Shown: positions 9,920 to 17,435, counted from the first letter of the stretch. The stretch is 64,000 bases of DNA from JAJECS01 sp965243625 (GCA_965243625.1 CBDEVI010000002.1:124001-188000), one strand, 5' to 3'. Program-made: numbers and translations. Notes: a model not told the origin generated them from the letters alone.

Positions 9920-10384
9920 CTACCGGCCCCACTCCGCGGGCCGATCCACGATGGCGAAGCTGATCTCGCCCTCGGCCACGAGCTGATCGCCGATCGTCGC
10001 CCGTCCGCGACCGCGCCCGAAGTTGGCGCGCACCCGCAGCAGCTCCGTCTCCAGCCGCACTTCGTCGCCCGGACGCGCCGGCGTGCGGAACTTCCACTTG
10101 TCCAGGCCGGTGAGCATGGCGATCTTGTCGCTGTTTGCCGGCAGCCCGAGCGCCGCCACCCCGCCCACTTGCGCCAGCGCCTCGACGATGATCACGCCCG
10201 GCATCACCGGAAACCCGGGAAAGTGCCCCCGCAAAACGTTCGCCTGCAGCGACCCGATGTCGTCGATATACCCCACCGCCCGCCGCCCATACTCGATCTC
10301 CACGATGCGGTCCACGAATAGAAACGGCTCCCGGTGGGGAATCACCGCCTCGATCGCGGCGCGGTCCAACGGCGGCTCCGTCAT
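9920..10384 (-). CDS. fabZ: 3-hydroxyacyl-[acyl-carrier-protein] dehydratase FabZ
   Basis: A 154-residue hot-dog-fold protein. The FabZ signature RGHFPGFPVMPGVIIVEALAQ supplies the catalytic pair His54 and Glu68, and HREPFLFVDR near the N-terminus is also characteristic. The enzyme dehydrates 3-hydroxyacyl-ACP in fatty-acid elongation in the cytoplasm. It stands alone here, with no lpx or other fab gene beside it, which fits an organism without a lipid A cluster at this site. Confidence 0.95.
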   Translation of the reverse strand: MTEPPLDRAAIEAVIPHREPFLFVDRIVEIEYGRRAVGYIDDIGSLQANVLRGHFPGFPVMPGVIIVEALAQVGGVAALGLPANSDKIAMLTGLDKWKFRTPARPGDEVRLETELLRVRANFGRGRGRATIGDQLVAEGEISFAIVDRPAEWGR

Positions 10385-10479
10385 GCACGGAATCTCGGGG
10401 TTTCGGCCGGCGGCATTGTGGCATGCGCCTGCGTCTGGATCGGCGGGGCTGCGACCGGGCGACTAGGTGCGCGTGCGCG

Positions 10480-10860
10480 TCAGACCTGGAAGCCGAGCTC
10501 GGCGGCGGCTGCCTGCTGGCGCTCGTCGCGCGTTACGAATGCGATCTGGCCGGGCTCGGGTGCGGCGTAGAGGGCCATTGCGACGTGCCACAGGTCGGCG
10601 CCGCGCAAGTGGCCGGATTCGAGAACCGCCGCCATTTCGGGCGCCAGGGGCCGGTCCGGCAGCACCCAGTCGATGCCGGCGACGAGATTGGCTGCGAAGT
10701 CCAGGCGCTCGCGCGCAAACACCGCGCGCAACTCGGCCTCGAGCAGATTCGAGGCGAGCAGGCGGGAGCACGCATCGAGTCGTCCGGCGATCGCCGATCC
10801 GGACCGATCATCGAAGGCGACGGCGACCAGCGCCGAGGTGTCGACGTAGGCGACGCTCAC
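10480..10860 (-). CDS. PIN-domain toxin (VapC-like ribonuclease)
   Basis: The 126 residues have the PIN acidic residues in place: Asp7 (YVDTSAL), Glu41 or Glu43 (NLLEAEL), Asp89 (GADLWHVA) and Asp111 (TRDERQ). PIN toxins cleave RNA, usually initiator tRNA or rRNA, with Mg. The ATG overlaps the end of the upstream antitoxin gene by 4 bp (ATGA), the standard arrangement of a toxin-antitoxin operon. It is the first of three modules in a row. Confidence 0.9.
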   Translation of the reverse strand: MSVAYVDTSALVAVAFDDRSGSAIAGRLDACSRLLASNLLEAELRAVFARERLDFAANLVAGIDWVLPDRPLAPEMAAVLESGHLRGADLWHVAMALYAAPEPGQIAFVTRDERQQAAAAELGFQV

Positions 10861-11132
10861 TCGTTCCGCTCGGTGAGAAACCGCTCCACGGCGCCGGGAC
10901 GACGGGCCACCACCTGCAGCGGACGCCGCGCCAGGCTCGATCGAACCAGGACGCCGCGCCGCTCCAGGTCCTCCAGCCGTTCCTCGATCGTGGCCGGTTC
11001 GGGCTGTAGCGGCCGGATCTCGGCTACGGGCTCGCCGCGATACGACACCGTGACCGTCTTCCCCTCGCGCACCTGACGCATGACTTCGGCAAAGCGCGCC
11101 TTGGCTTCATAGGTCGAATAGGTAATGCCCAT
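10857..11132 (-). CDS. Phd/YefM-type antitoxin
   Basis: A 91-residue protein starting MGITYSTYEAKARFAEVMRQ, the Phd/YefM N-terminal DNA-binding fold, followed by VTVSYRGEPVAEIRP, typical of antitoxins paired with PIN toxins. The C-terminal half would be the toxin-binding tail. It is translated ahead of and overlaps the PIN toxin. A perfect palindrome 20 bp upstream is a candidate site for autorepression. Confidence 0.9.
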   Translation of the reverse strand: MGITYSTYEAKARFAEVMRQVREGKTVTVSYRGEPVAEIRPLQPEPATIEERLEDLERRGVLVRSSLARRPLQVVARRPGAVERFLTERNE

Positions 11133-11152
11133 GCCCGGCAGTATAACCAGTC

Positions 11153-11162
11153 TGACTAGTCA
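11153..11162. promoter_or_regulatory. Palindrome upstream of the Phd/PIN module
   Basis: TGACTAGTCA is a perfect 10-bp palindrome 20 bp ahead of the antitoxin start, next to a TATACT element on the minus strand. It could be the operator through which the antitoxin represses its own operon. This is inference from position and symmetry. Confidence 0.4.
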
Positions 11163-11287
11163 AGTACCAAACTCGGCCCGGAATGAATCCAGGGCTTGGC
11201 GCTGTCATCTCGGCCACCACCCGCGGCGTCGGCGTCCCCTAAATCGACGCTAGAGCATCACCCGACCGCTTTTGGAGTAGTCCGTAT

Positions 11288-11314
11288 GGTAGAAATGATC
11301 TCCATGCTTCTACC
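11288..11314. promoter_or_regulatory. Inverted repeat upstream of vapBC
   Basis: GGTAGAA (11288-11294) and TTCTACC (11308-11314) form a perfect inverted repeat with a 13-bp spacer, ending 12 bp before the VapB start. The position and two-half-site layout fit a ribbon-helix-helix antitoxin operator. Confidence 0.5.
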
Positions 11315-11326
11315 CTAGGGACTCGG

Positions 11327-11584
11327 ATGAGCCTCAACATCAAGAACGAGGAGACCTGCCGGCTGGCGCGGGAGCTGGCGCAGTTGACGGGCGAGACCAT
11401 GACCGGCGCGATTACGGTTGCGCTGGAGGAGCGACTGCGCCGCGAGCAACGGTTGCGTCAAGCGGATGCCGTGGCCCGCGACCTGCAAGCCATCGGCCAG
11501 CGCTGCGCCAGCCTGCTCGGCGACGGTCCATCGGCTGTCGACCACGGCGACCTGCTCTATGACGAACGGGGCCTGCCGAAGTGA
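11327..11584 (+). CDS. vapB: VapB-type antitoxin (ribbon-helix-helix)
   Basis: A protein of 85 residues starting MSLNIKNEETCRLARELAQLTG, the form of the Rv0623-like VapB family, in which a short beta strand and two helices bind DNA. The C-terminal part (LLYDERGLPK) is the conserved toxin-binding end of this family. The stop overlaps the vapC start by 4 bp. Confidence 0.92.
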   Translation: MSLNIKNEETCRLARELAQLTGETMTGAITVALEERLRREQRLRQADAVARDLQAIGQRCASLLGDGPSAVDHGDLLYDERGLPK

Positions 11585-11967
11585 TCGTCGATTCGTCGGC
11601 AGTGCTGGCGGTCCTATTCGCCGAACCCGATGCGGCGCGCTACGCAAGAGCCTTGGGTAGCGCCTCAAATTGCCGTATGTCGGCGGCTAGTTTTCTGGAA
11701 GCGGCAATCGTGGCCGAAAGCCGCGGCGGGTCGGCGGCCGCGCATTCGCTCGATGTCTTCATGGAACGAGCCGGAATGGAGCTAGTGCCGGTGAGTCCCG
11801 ACCAGGCGCGTGCCGCGCGATTGGCTTGGCGACGGTTCGGCAAGGGTAACCACCCGGCGGGACTGAATTTCGGCGACTGCTTGAGCTATGCCCTGGCGGA
11901 GACTGCGCGCGAGCCCCTGCTGTTCAAGGGTGAAGACTTCGCGCTAACCGATGTCGAGGCAGCCTGA
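11581..11967 (+). CDS. vapC: VapC-type PIN ribonuclease toxin
   Basis: The 128 residues carry all four PIN acidic positions: Asp4 (MIVDSSA), Glu40 (SFLEAAI), Asp99 (NFGDCLSYALA) and Asp119 (KGEDF). The NFGDC.YA block is typical of VapC partners of Rv0623-like antitoxins. The gene overlaps vapB by 4 bp and ends 9 bp before the converging HigA-like gene. Confidence 0.93.
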   Translation: MIVDSSAVLAVLFAEPDAARYARALGSASNCRMSAASFLEAAIVAESRGGSAAAHSLDVFMERAGMELVPVSPDQARAARLAWRRFGKGNHPAGLNFGDCLSYALAETAREPLLFKGEDFALTDVEAA

Positions 11968-11976
11968 CTGACGGCC

Positions 11977-12267
11977 TCAGGCCGAGGCCCCGGTCGGCTC
12001 AAAGCTGATTCTGAGGCGAGTGCCCGTGCATCGCGCAATTTTCTCCAGCGTTCTAGTTGAGGGCCGAACTCGCCCGCTCTCCAGACGGGCGACGACCGAT
12101 TGCGTCGTCTGCATGCGCTCGGCGAGTTGAGCCTGCGTGAGCCCGGCGCTGGTTCGGGCCTCGATCAGCGCTCGGGCCAACTCGAATTCCGGTCCGAGTT
12201 CGTCATAGGCCTCGCGGTAATCCGGGTCCTGTCGCCACTTCTTGTGCAGCTCGCGGACGCTGCTCAT
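11977..12267 (-). CDS. higA: HigA-type antitoxin (XRE helix-turn-helix)
   Basis: The 96 residues include a Cro/C1 helix-turn-helix, LTQAQLAERMQTTQSVVARLESG, near residues 43-65 and the family's N-terminal region around DPDYREAYDELGPEFELARAL. Its ATG overlaps by 4 bp the natural end of the toxin frame upstream, so the toxin gene comes first, as in HigBA modules. The interrupted toxin raises the possibility that this antitoxin now acts alone as a regulator. Confidence 0.9.
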   Translation of the reverse strand: MSSVRELHKKWRQDPDYREAYDELGPEFELARALIEARTSAGLTQAQLAERMQTTQSVVARLESGRVRPSTRTLEKIARCTGTRLRISFEPTGASA

Positions 12268-12590
12268 CGCAATACCTCCCTGGCGCGCCGCAGCGCCAGA
12301 TCAATCTCCCGGCGCGGCGTCTTCTGCGTTTTCTTGACGAAAGCTCAAACCACCACGACTCGCCGGCCTCGGACGGTGACATACAGCGCCCGCGCGATCC
12401 CGTCCTTTCCACGCAGGCGCATTTCCCAGAGCGCTCCCGTCAGATGCCGGACATGCGGTGCGCCGACGCGGTAGAGCCCGACGGCCGAGATCAGCTCGCA
12501 GACCCGCACAAAGCGCGCCCGGATATCGGCCGGCAACTCGTCAAGTTCACCGTCGACAACCGCATTCAGCGTCTCGACCGTCCAACCCAT
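12264..12590 (-). pseudogene. HigB/Gp49-type toxin interrupted by an in-frame TGA
   Basis: From the ATG at 12590 the frame encodes a phage Gp49-like HigB toxin (WEMRLRGKDGIARALYVT, then RRVVVV) and stops at a TGA at 12345-12347. If that codon is read through, the frame continues with the family's normal end (AFVKKTQKTPRREIDLALRR) for 26 codons. It then stops at a TGA that overlaps the higA start as ATGA. The full frame would give a toxin of about 108 residues, the usual size. I therefore read the TGA as a nonsense change in an otherwise intact gene, not as the real end. A sequencing error is the main alternative; TGA recoding is unlikely because many genes here use TGA as stop. Confidence 0.8.
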
Positions 12591-12602
12591 TGCTAGGGGC
12601 AA

Positions 12603-12620
12603 TATAGCAAATAAGCTATA
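12603..12620. promoter_or_regulatory. Inverted repeat upstream of the higBA module
   Basis: TATAGC-aaataa-GCTATA is a perfect 6-6-6 inverted repeat 12 bp ahead of the toxin start, and its A+T content stands out locally. It is a likely HigA operator overlapping the promoter. Confidence 0.5.
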
Positions 12621-12714
12621 CGGACGGCGCCCAGTGCCGGCTGAGCGCGGCACTTGACGACATCTGCGCCGGGCTGGTCGATCTCCAACATCCGTCACAG
12701 TTCCCCCGGTCATG

Positions 12715-12743
12715 TTGTGTGAAATTGTCAGATGCCGTATAAC
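12715..12743 (+). promoter_or_regulatory. Candidate sigma-70-type promoter for the marR gene
   Basis: TTGTGT at 12715-12720 and TATAAC at 12738-12743 are separated by 17 bp, about 95 bp ahead of the MarR start. The match is moderate and read by eye only. Confidence 0.4.
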
Positions 12744-12836
12744 GAAAAAGACACGGCGATCGAGCCGTTTGCACACCCCCCGCGCGCGACCACGCGATAG
12801 CTACGCGCCGGCACGACCAAGGAGAGACCTGCGGGT

Positions 12837-13295
12837 ATGAGCACGCGAAGCCAGAGCAACGGAAAAACGGACCTTGTCATCCACCGGGTACTGATTGGGT
12901 CCCACCAGGTTTCCGAGTACCTCAACTCGGCCTGTGAGCGGGCGGGCGTGTCGCTGCCGCTGGCGCGTGCCTTGCAGTTCCTGGCCGAGGCCGAAGGCCC
13001 GGTCACGCCCACGGAGCTTTCGCGCGAGCTCGGTCGCAGCCCGGCGGCCACCTCCGAGTTGGTGAAGCGGCTCGTTAACAGCGAGCAGATCACCGCGGAC
13101 ATCGACCCCAATGACCGTCGCTCGTTTCAGCTGGCGCTCACGAGCCGCGGCCACTCCAAGTGGCAGGGCGTGCGCGCGGAGCTCGAGGCCGCGGAGGCGT
13201 ACATTACTCGCCGCTATGGCAAGCGACAGTTGACGGAGCTTGCCGGCGCCATCGACGACTTGGCCGCCGCGCTCAACGGCGCCGCTTCAGGCTAG
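12837..13295 (+). CDS. MarR-family transcriptional regulator
   Basis: A 152-residue protein with the MarR winged helix. The helix-turn-helix is VTPTELSRELGRSPAATSELVKRLV (residues about 59-83), followed by the wing TADIDPNDRRSFQLALTSRG, whose D-x-R-R pattern is typical. The C-terminal helices would mediate dimerisation. The stop codon TAG shares bases with the converging stop of pafA, so the two genes overlap tail to tail by 3 bp. Its target is unknown; the overlap alone does not show that it controls the pupylation genes. Confidence 0.88.
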   Translation: MSTRSQSNGKTDLVIHRVLIGSHQVSEYLNSACERAGVSLPLARALQFLAEAEGPVTPTELSRELGRSPAATSELVKRLVNSEQITADIDPNDRRSFQLALTSRGHSKWQGVRAELEAAEAYITRRYGKRQLTELAGAIDDLAAALNGAASG

Positions 13296-14785
13296 GGGCG
13301 AAGATAGCCGCCGAGCTTCTCGGCGAACTCCTCGGCGGCGGCGGTGTAGCTCTCGAACGGATTGGGCAGCTCGCAGAGCTTGCCGCGCACCCCGATGCCG
13401 GTCCAGTCGATCAGGTAGGGGATGACGTCCCAGCCGCCGTAGGCGTCGAGCTCATGCCAGTCCTCGATGTACTGGTAGACGAGGAAGAGTTGGTCGTTCC
13501 AGTTCGTTAGGGCGCCGAGGTTGCGGTGGACGTCTTTCCAGTCGATCAGCGTGTCGGCCTGTGCTTCGACCAGCGCCCGCACGATGCGGCCGCGGGCGCG
13601 CGCCCGCGTGCCAGAGGGCACGGCGAGCGGATTCACGTCCCCCTGCGTGCGGCGGGGCGCCACGCCGCGGCGCTGCAGCTCGGCAAAGAGGCTCACCGTG
13701 GGATCGATGTGGTGGTAGGCCAGGTCCACCTTCACCAAGTCTGGATCGCCCCAACCGTCGGGCGAGTCGTCCGCGAAGCGGCGCAGCTGCTCGAGCTTGG
13801 TCACCCAGTCGACCTTGCCCACCAGCACCGTCGGGTCGGTTGCCAGGCCGTCCAGACACTCGGACCAGGCGTCCAGGGTCCAGTCGGTGTCGCTGTCGCG
13901 CCCGCGGAAGGCACGCTCGGCGGCATCCCAGTAGATGCGCTGGATGTCGAGGGCCGGGAGGCTGCGGCCGTCCGCCAGCTCGACCGACCAGGGGCCGGCT
14001 GGATTGCTTGATATCTCCTTGAGCGTCTGCACCGGCGCGTGCAGCGCCAGGTTCGGGCTCCAGCCGCTCTCCAGCAGTTGCGCCACGAGCGCCGTTGAGC
14101 CGATCTTGAGCGCGGTGGCGAACTCGCTGCGGTTGGCGTCGCCCACGATCACGTGCAGGCGCCGCAGCCCGGCCTCTTCAGTCAGTGGCTCGTCGCGCAG
14201 GTTGACGATGGGCCGACCGCCAAAGCGCACCCGCTGGCTCATGTCGATGGTCACGAACGCGGCCCGCTGCGAGATGTGAAACGGCAGGCCGCCGTCGTCC
14301 CGGTCGCTGATCGTCATGCCGGCGCCGGCGTAGAGCTGGCGCGTGGTCAGGAAGGGCATCAGCCCCGTAGCCATGTCGAGACTGAGGGGGCTGCGCCGCA
14401 CGGCGTAGTTCTCGTGGTAGCCGAAGGTGTTGCCCAGGTAATCGGTGTTGTTCTTGATGAAGAACAGGCGGCGATTCAGTTCCTGGCTCTCCACGGCATC
14501 CAGCAGCACGGCGTCCGCCGCGTTCTCCTGCTCCACGATGTCGTCCAGCGTGCGGCACTCGGCCGTGGCGTATTCGATGTGGCCGGAGTCCAGGTAGAGC
14601 CGCGCGCCATTGAACAAGAAGCCGCCGTTGCCGGGCGCCTCGTCCCACTCCCGGGGTGCCGGGTCGATAATGCCGAAGCGGCGCTCGGCGAAGATCACGT
14701 TCTTGACCAGCGTGGCGGCCCGCGAGGGCGGAAACTCGCCGGCGCTGGCGTACTCGATTTCCGTGCCGAACAGCGCGTCCTTCAT
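13292..14785 (-). CDS. pafA: Pup ligase (PafA-like)
   Basis: A 497-residue member of the PafA/Dop carboxylate-amine ligase family. Motifs in order are FGTEIEYAS (residues 6-14, Mg-binding Glu), NGARLYLDSGHIEYATAEC (near 59), FIKNNTDYLGNTFGYHENY, FLTTRQLYAGAG, and VNLRDEP with LRRLHVIVGDANRSEFAT. It lacks the acidic loop seen in the neighbouring Dop, so I assign it as the ligase that joins the C-terminal Glu of the modifier to substrate lysines. The C-terminal domain carries about 45 extra residues (NDQLFLVYQYIEDWHEL and following) compared with mycobacterial PafA. It starts 12 bp after the pup-like gene. Confidence 0.88.
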   Translation of the reverse strand: MKDALFGTEIEYASAGEFPPSRAATLVKNVIFAERRFGIIDPAPREWDEAPGNGGFLFNGARLYLDSGHIEYATAECRTLDDIVEQENAADAVLLDAVESQELNRRLFFIKNNTDYLGNTFGYHENYAVRRSPLSLDMATGLMPFLTTRQLYAGAGMTISDRDDGGLPFHISQRAAFVTIDMSQRVRFGGRPIVNLRDEPLTEEAGLRRLHVIVGDANRSEFATALKIGSTALVAQLLESGWSPNLALHAPVQTLKEISSNPAGPWSVELADGRSLPALDIQRIYWDAAERAFRGRDSDTDWTLDAWSECLDGLATDPTVLVGKVDWVTKLEQLRRFADDSPDGWGDPDLVKVDLAYHHIDPTVSLFAELQRRGVAPRRTQGDVNPLAVPSGTRARARGRIVRALVEAQADTLIDWKDVHRNLGALTNWNDQLFLVYQYIEDWHELDAYGGWDVIPYLIDWTGIGVRGKLCELPNPFESYTAAAEEFAEKLGGYLRP

Positions 14786-14797
14786 CGGCCGCGCGGG

Positions 14798-14971
14798 CTA
14801 CTCCCCGCCGGGCTGCGGCGTCGGATCCGGAATCTCACGAATGATCCGCCGCACGTGCTCGCCCAGATCGTCGTCTTCCGCCGGCGCGGTTTCTTCGTCC
14901 GGGACCGTCTTGGCCGGATCGGGCGGCGCCTCGACCTCTCCCAGCGGCATCCATCGCCACGTGCTGCTCAT
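14798..14971 (-). CDS. pup: Pup-like small protein modifier ending in Gly-Gly-Glu
   Basis: This 57-residue frame sits exactly between dop and pafA. AAGGAGG (14979-14985) lies seven bases before its ATG. It starts 3 bp after the dop stop and ends 12 bp before pafA. The product is small, acidic and Pro-rich with no Cys, has a single lysine (Lys21), a patch AEDDD (31-35), one likely helix (LGEHVRRIIREI, 36-47) and a C-terminus QPGGE. Pup and its UBact relatives end GGE, GGQ or GE, and a terminal Glu is ready for ligation without deamidation. Little else resembles mycobacterial Pup, so the call rests on size, tail and position. Confidence 0.85.
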   Translation of the reverse strand: MSSTWRWMPLGEVEAPPDPAKTVPDEETAPAEDDDLGEHVRRIIREIPDPTPQPGGE

Positions 14972-14974
14972 CGC

Positions 14975-16459
14975 TCATCCTCCTTCGGCGTCAAGCGCGG
15001 CCACTACATCATCGATGGTTGCGGCATTCTCAACCAAAGCGTGGAGCCGGTCGATCTCAGGTCCCGCGACCTCGGGCAACCGCACCGTGACGTCAATGCC
15101 ATTTCGATGCAAGCGCACCCGATCCCACTCCATGGCCGTGATCGCCGGTCCAAATCTGGCCAGCAGCGTGCCCCGCACGGCGGCCCTGGTGCCGGATGGC
15201 GGCGTGGTTCGGGCTTGCTCAACCTGCGCCGGCGTCACCAGCGTGCGCATGCGTCCCCGATCCGTCAGCCACTGGTGCACGCTGAGCGCCGGGTCCAGCA
15301 GGTGATACCCGAAGTCGAGGCGTCGCGCCGCCTCGGGCTCGGGATTCAGCTCACGCAAGAGCGCCAGCTTGGCTGCCCAGTCGACTCGGTCGGACACGGA
15401 CGTTGGGTCGGCGCGCAGGTCGTCCAGCACCTCTTGCCACTCAGCCAGCACCCAGTCCGTCTCGGCATCGCGTCCCCGAAGGCGCTCGCATGCACTCAGC
15501 CACCACTGTTGAATGTCGAGCGGCGAAACGTCGAGATCGTCGTCGAGCGTGACCACGTCCCCCAGCGAGAGATCGTGCGAGACCTGCCGAACCGCGGCCA
15601 CGGGATCGCGCAGACGGATAGGCGCCCGCCAGCCGGCCTCGACTGCATCGAGCACAAGCGCGGTCGTCGCCGCCTTCATCCCCGTGGCCCACTCGCTGCG
15701 GTTGGCGTCGCCGGCGATCACGTGAAGCCGTCGGTAGCGGCTGCGGTCAGCGTGCGGCTCGTCGCGCGTGTTGAAGATGGGCCGGCGCGCCGTCGTGTTG
15801 ATGCCCACCACCGTCTCGAAAAAGTCGGCGCGTTGGGATAGCTGCAGCGCGCCCGCAGCGCCGCCTTCGATGCCCACGCGCCCCGCGCCGGCGAATACCT
15901 GGCGCGTCGCCAGGAATGGCACCAGGGCGTCAACGAGATCGTCGAGCGGCACCTCGCGCAGCGTCAGGTAGTTCTCGTGGCAGCCGTAGCTGCGCCCGTG
16001 ATAGTCCGTGTTGTTCTTGACCAGCCGCACCCGGCCGCCATCGAGTCGCGCGTTGTGCGCCTGCTCCGCCGCGTGCATCAGTGCCTCGCCCGCGCGGTCC
16101 TGCGCCACCAGGTCCGTCACCGTGTGGCAGGCGTCGGTGCAGTACTCGGGGTGGTTGTGATCGTTGTAGAGGCGCGCGCCGTTGAGCAGCACGGTGTCGG
16201 CCAGCAGCTCCTCTCGGGTCATGCGTGAGCTCTGCGCCGTGGAGCCAAGGAGGTCGTTCGGATCGTGCTCCAGGGCGTCGACGCGGGTGCCGCGCAGGTC
16301 GCGCCGCGGGTCCTCGTCGGTGTAGTCCCAGCCGCGAAACGCGACCGGCAGCGGCGCCGCGTGAATCAGCATCGCCGACTCGAACGCGAAGTCGGGCGGT
16401 CCCGCAAAGCCCTCGCAGTTGAGGCCATATTCCGTCTCGATCCCGACCGGCCGGTTCAT
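14975..16459 (-). CDS. dop: Depupylase/deamidase of Pup (Dop-like)
   Basis: The 494 residues belong to the PafA/Dop family. They begin VGIETEYGL (residues 5-13) and then carry WDYTDEDPRRDLRG (44-57), the start of the acidic Dop loop that separates Dop from PafA. NGARLYNDHNHPEY, LVKNNTDYHGRSYGCHENY, FNTRDEPHAD and YRRLHVIAGDANRSEW follow. Dop removes the modifier from substrates; deamidation would not be needed because the neighbouring modifier already ends in Glu. I use the ATG at 16459, since the longer frame to 16561 only reads antisense into ocd. It is the first of the dop-pup-pafA genes, 19 bp after ocd. Confidence 0.92.
   Translation of the reverse strand: MNRPVGIETEYGLNCEGFAGPPDFAFESAMLIHAAPLPVAFRGWDYTDEDPRRDLRGTRVDALEHDPNDLLGSTAQSSRMTREELLADTVLLNGARLYNDHNHPEYCTDACHTVTDLVAQDRAGEALMHAAEQAHNARLDGGRVRLVKNNTDYHGRSYGCHENYLTLREVPLDDLVDALVPFLATRQVFAGAGRVGIEGGAAGALQLSQRADFFETVVGINTTARRPIFNTRDEPHADRSRYRRLHVIAGDANRSEWATGMKAATTALVLDAVEAGWRAPIRLRDPVAAVRQVSHDLSLGDVVTLDDDLDVSPLDIQQWWLSACERLRGRDAETDWVLAEWQEVLDDLRADPTSVSDRVDWAAKLALLRELNPEPEAARRLDFGYHLLDPALSVHQWLTDRGRMRTLVTPAQVEQARTTPPSGTRAAVRGTLLARFGPAITAMEWDRVRLHRNGIDVTVRLPEVAGPEIDRLHALVENAATIDDVVAALDAEGG
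14979..14985 (-). promoter_or_regulatory. Strong ribosome binding site of the pup-like gene
   Basis: AAGGAGG on the minus strand lies seven bases before the ATG at 14971 and inside the last codons of dop. It is the main evidence for the start of the small modifier gene. Confidence 0.8.
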
Positions 16460-16478
16460 CCTGCGGCTCCGCTGTGCG

Positions 16479-17435
16479 CTATTCGGCGATGACGGTTCCG
16501 ACGTCCGCGGCTTCGGCGCGTTCCAGCACGACCTGGCCGAGCGCAATGTCCCACAGCGCAATGCCCTGCGACTCGAACAGCGTGATCTCGTCCGAGGCGG
16601 TGCGACCGGGCGCGCGCCCGGCCACCACCTGGCCGAACTCGACCGCCTGGCCCCATTGGAACGCCCCGTCCTCGACGGCGCAGATCAGGTCGCCGCACTC
16701 GATTTTCGCGCCTTCCAGGTCGTCCACGAAGACGCGGTCCGCGCGGGCAACCGTGGCGCTGTCCAGCTCGCGATGCTGCGGGTGGTTGGTGCCCATGGCG
16801 ATCACGTGCGCTCCGGGCTCGATCCAGTCGGCCTCGACGACGGGATCGGCGGCGTTGGTGGCCGTGATGACGACCTGCGCGCCGCGCACCGCCGCCTCTG
16901 CCGTGGCGGCCGGCTCCAGGTCGACATCGAGCGTGGGCGACACCTCGGCGATGAACTGCTCGACGTTGGCCGAATTGCGCGAGTAGACGCGCACCCGCGC
17001 CGACGGTCGCACGGCGCACACGGCCTCGAGCTGCGTCCGCGCCTGCCGGCCCGAGCCGATAATGCCGATGGCGTCAACCTCCGGCGGCGCCAGGTATTTC
17101 ACCGAGACCCCGCTCGCGGCGCCGGTGCGAAGTCCGCTGAGACGCCCGGCTTCGATGACGGCGCTCAATGCCCCGCTGGCCGCGTCGAAGAGCACGACGA
17201 CGAAGCTGATGCGCCCGCCCGGAACGCTCGGATAGAGCTTGGCGCCCATCGCGCCGAGCTCGGGATCGGCCGCCCCCATCAGCTGCAGCGCGCCCTGCGC
17301 CGTGCGCGCCCGTCGGCGACCGACGTTCGCGGACGCTCCGCGACCCTGCCGCTCGAACGACGCCTCGACGGTGCGCAGCGCTAGGTCCATATCGGCCAGG
17401 CGATCGACGTCCGCTTCGGTCAGATACCTCGCCAT
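16479..17435 (-). CDS. Ornithine cyclodeaminase/mu-crystallin family protein
   Basis: A 318-residue protein with the family's NAD-binding core (IGIIGSGRQARTQLEAV near residue 123) and an N-terminal dimerisation region beginning RYLTEADVDRLADMDLALRTVEASF. Members include ornithine cyclodeaminase, alanine dehydrogenase of archaeal type, ketimine reductase and related NAD(P)-dependent amine enzymes; the sequence does not choose among them. It lies 19 bp upstream of dop on the same strand and may be cotranscribed with it, though a functional link to pupylation is not evident. Confidence 0.88.
   Translation of the reverse strand: MARYLTEADVDRLADMDLALRTVEASFERQGRGASANVGRRRARTAQGALQLMGAADPELGAMGAKLYPSVPGGRISFVVVLFDAASGALSAVIEAGRLSGLRTGAASGVSVKYLAPPEVDAIGIIGSGRQARTQLEAVCAVRPSARVRVYSRNSANVEQFIAEVSPTLDVDLEPAATAEAAVRGAQVVITATNAADPVVEADWIEPGAHVIAMGTNHPQHRELDSATVARADRVFVDDLEGAKIECGDLICAVEDGAFQWGQAVEFGQVVAGRAPGRTASDEITLFESQGIALWDIALGQVVLERAEAADVGTVIAE

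Noticed and set aside
12345..12347. TGA recoded as an amino acid in the HigB-like gene
   Set aside because: Other genes here, such as dop and the 8706-9686 dehydrogenase, use TGA as their stop, and no selenocysteine hairpin is evident. A nonsense change or a read error is simpler.
14153..15841. Long plus-strand open frame of 562 codons across pafA, pup and dop
   Set aside because: It is a high-GC antisense shadow: the minus strand encodes recognisable PafA, Pup-like and Dop proteins with ribosome sites, and this frame shows no motif.
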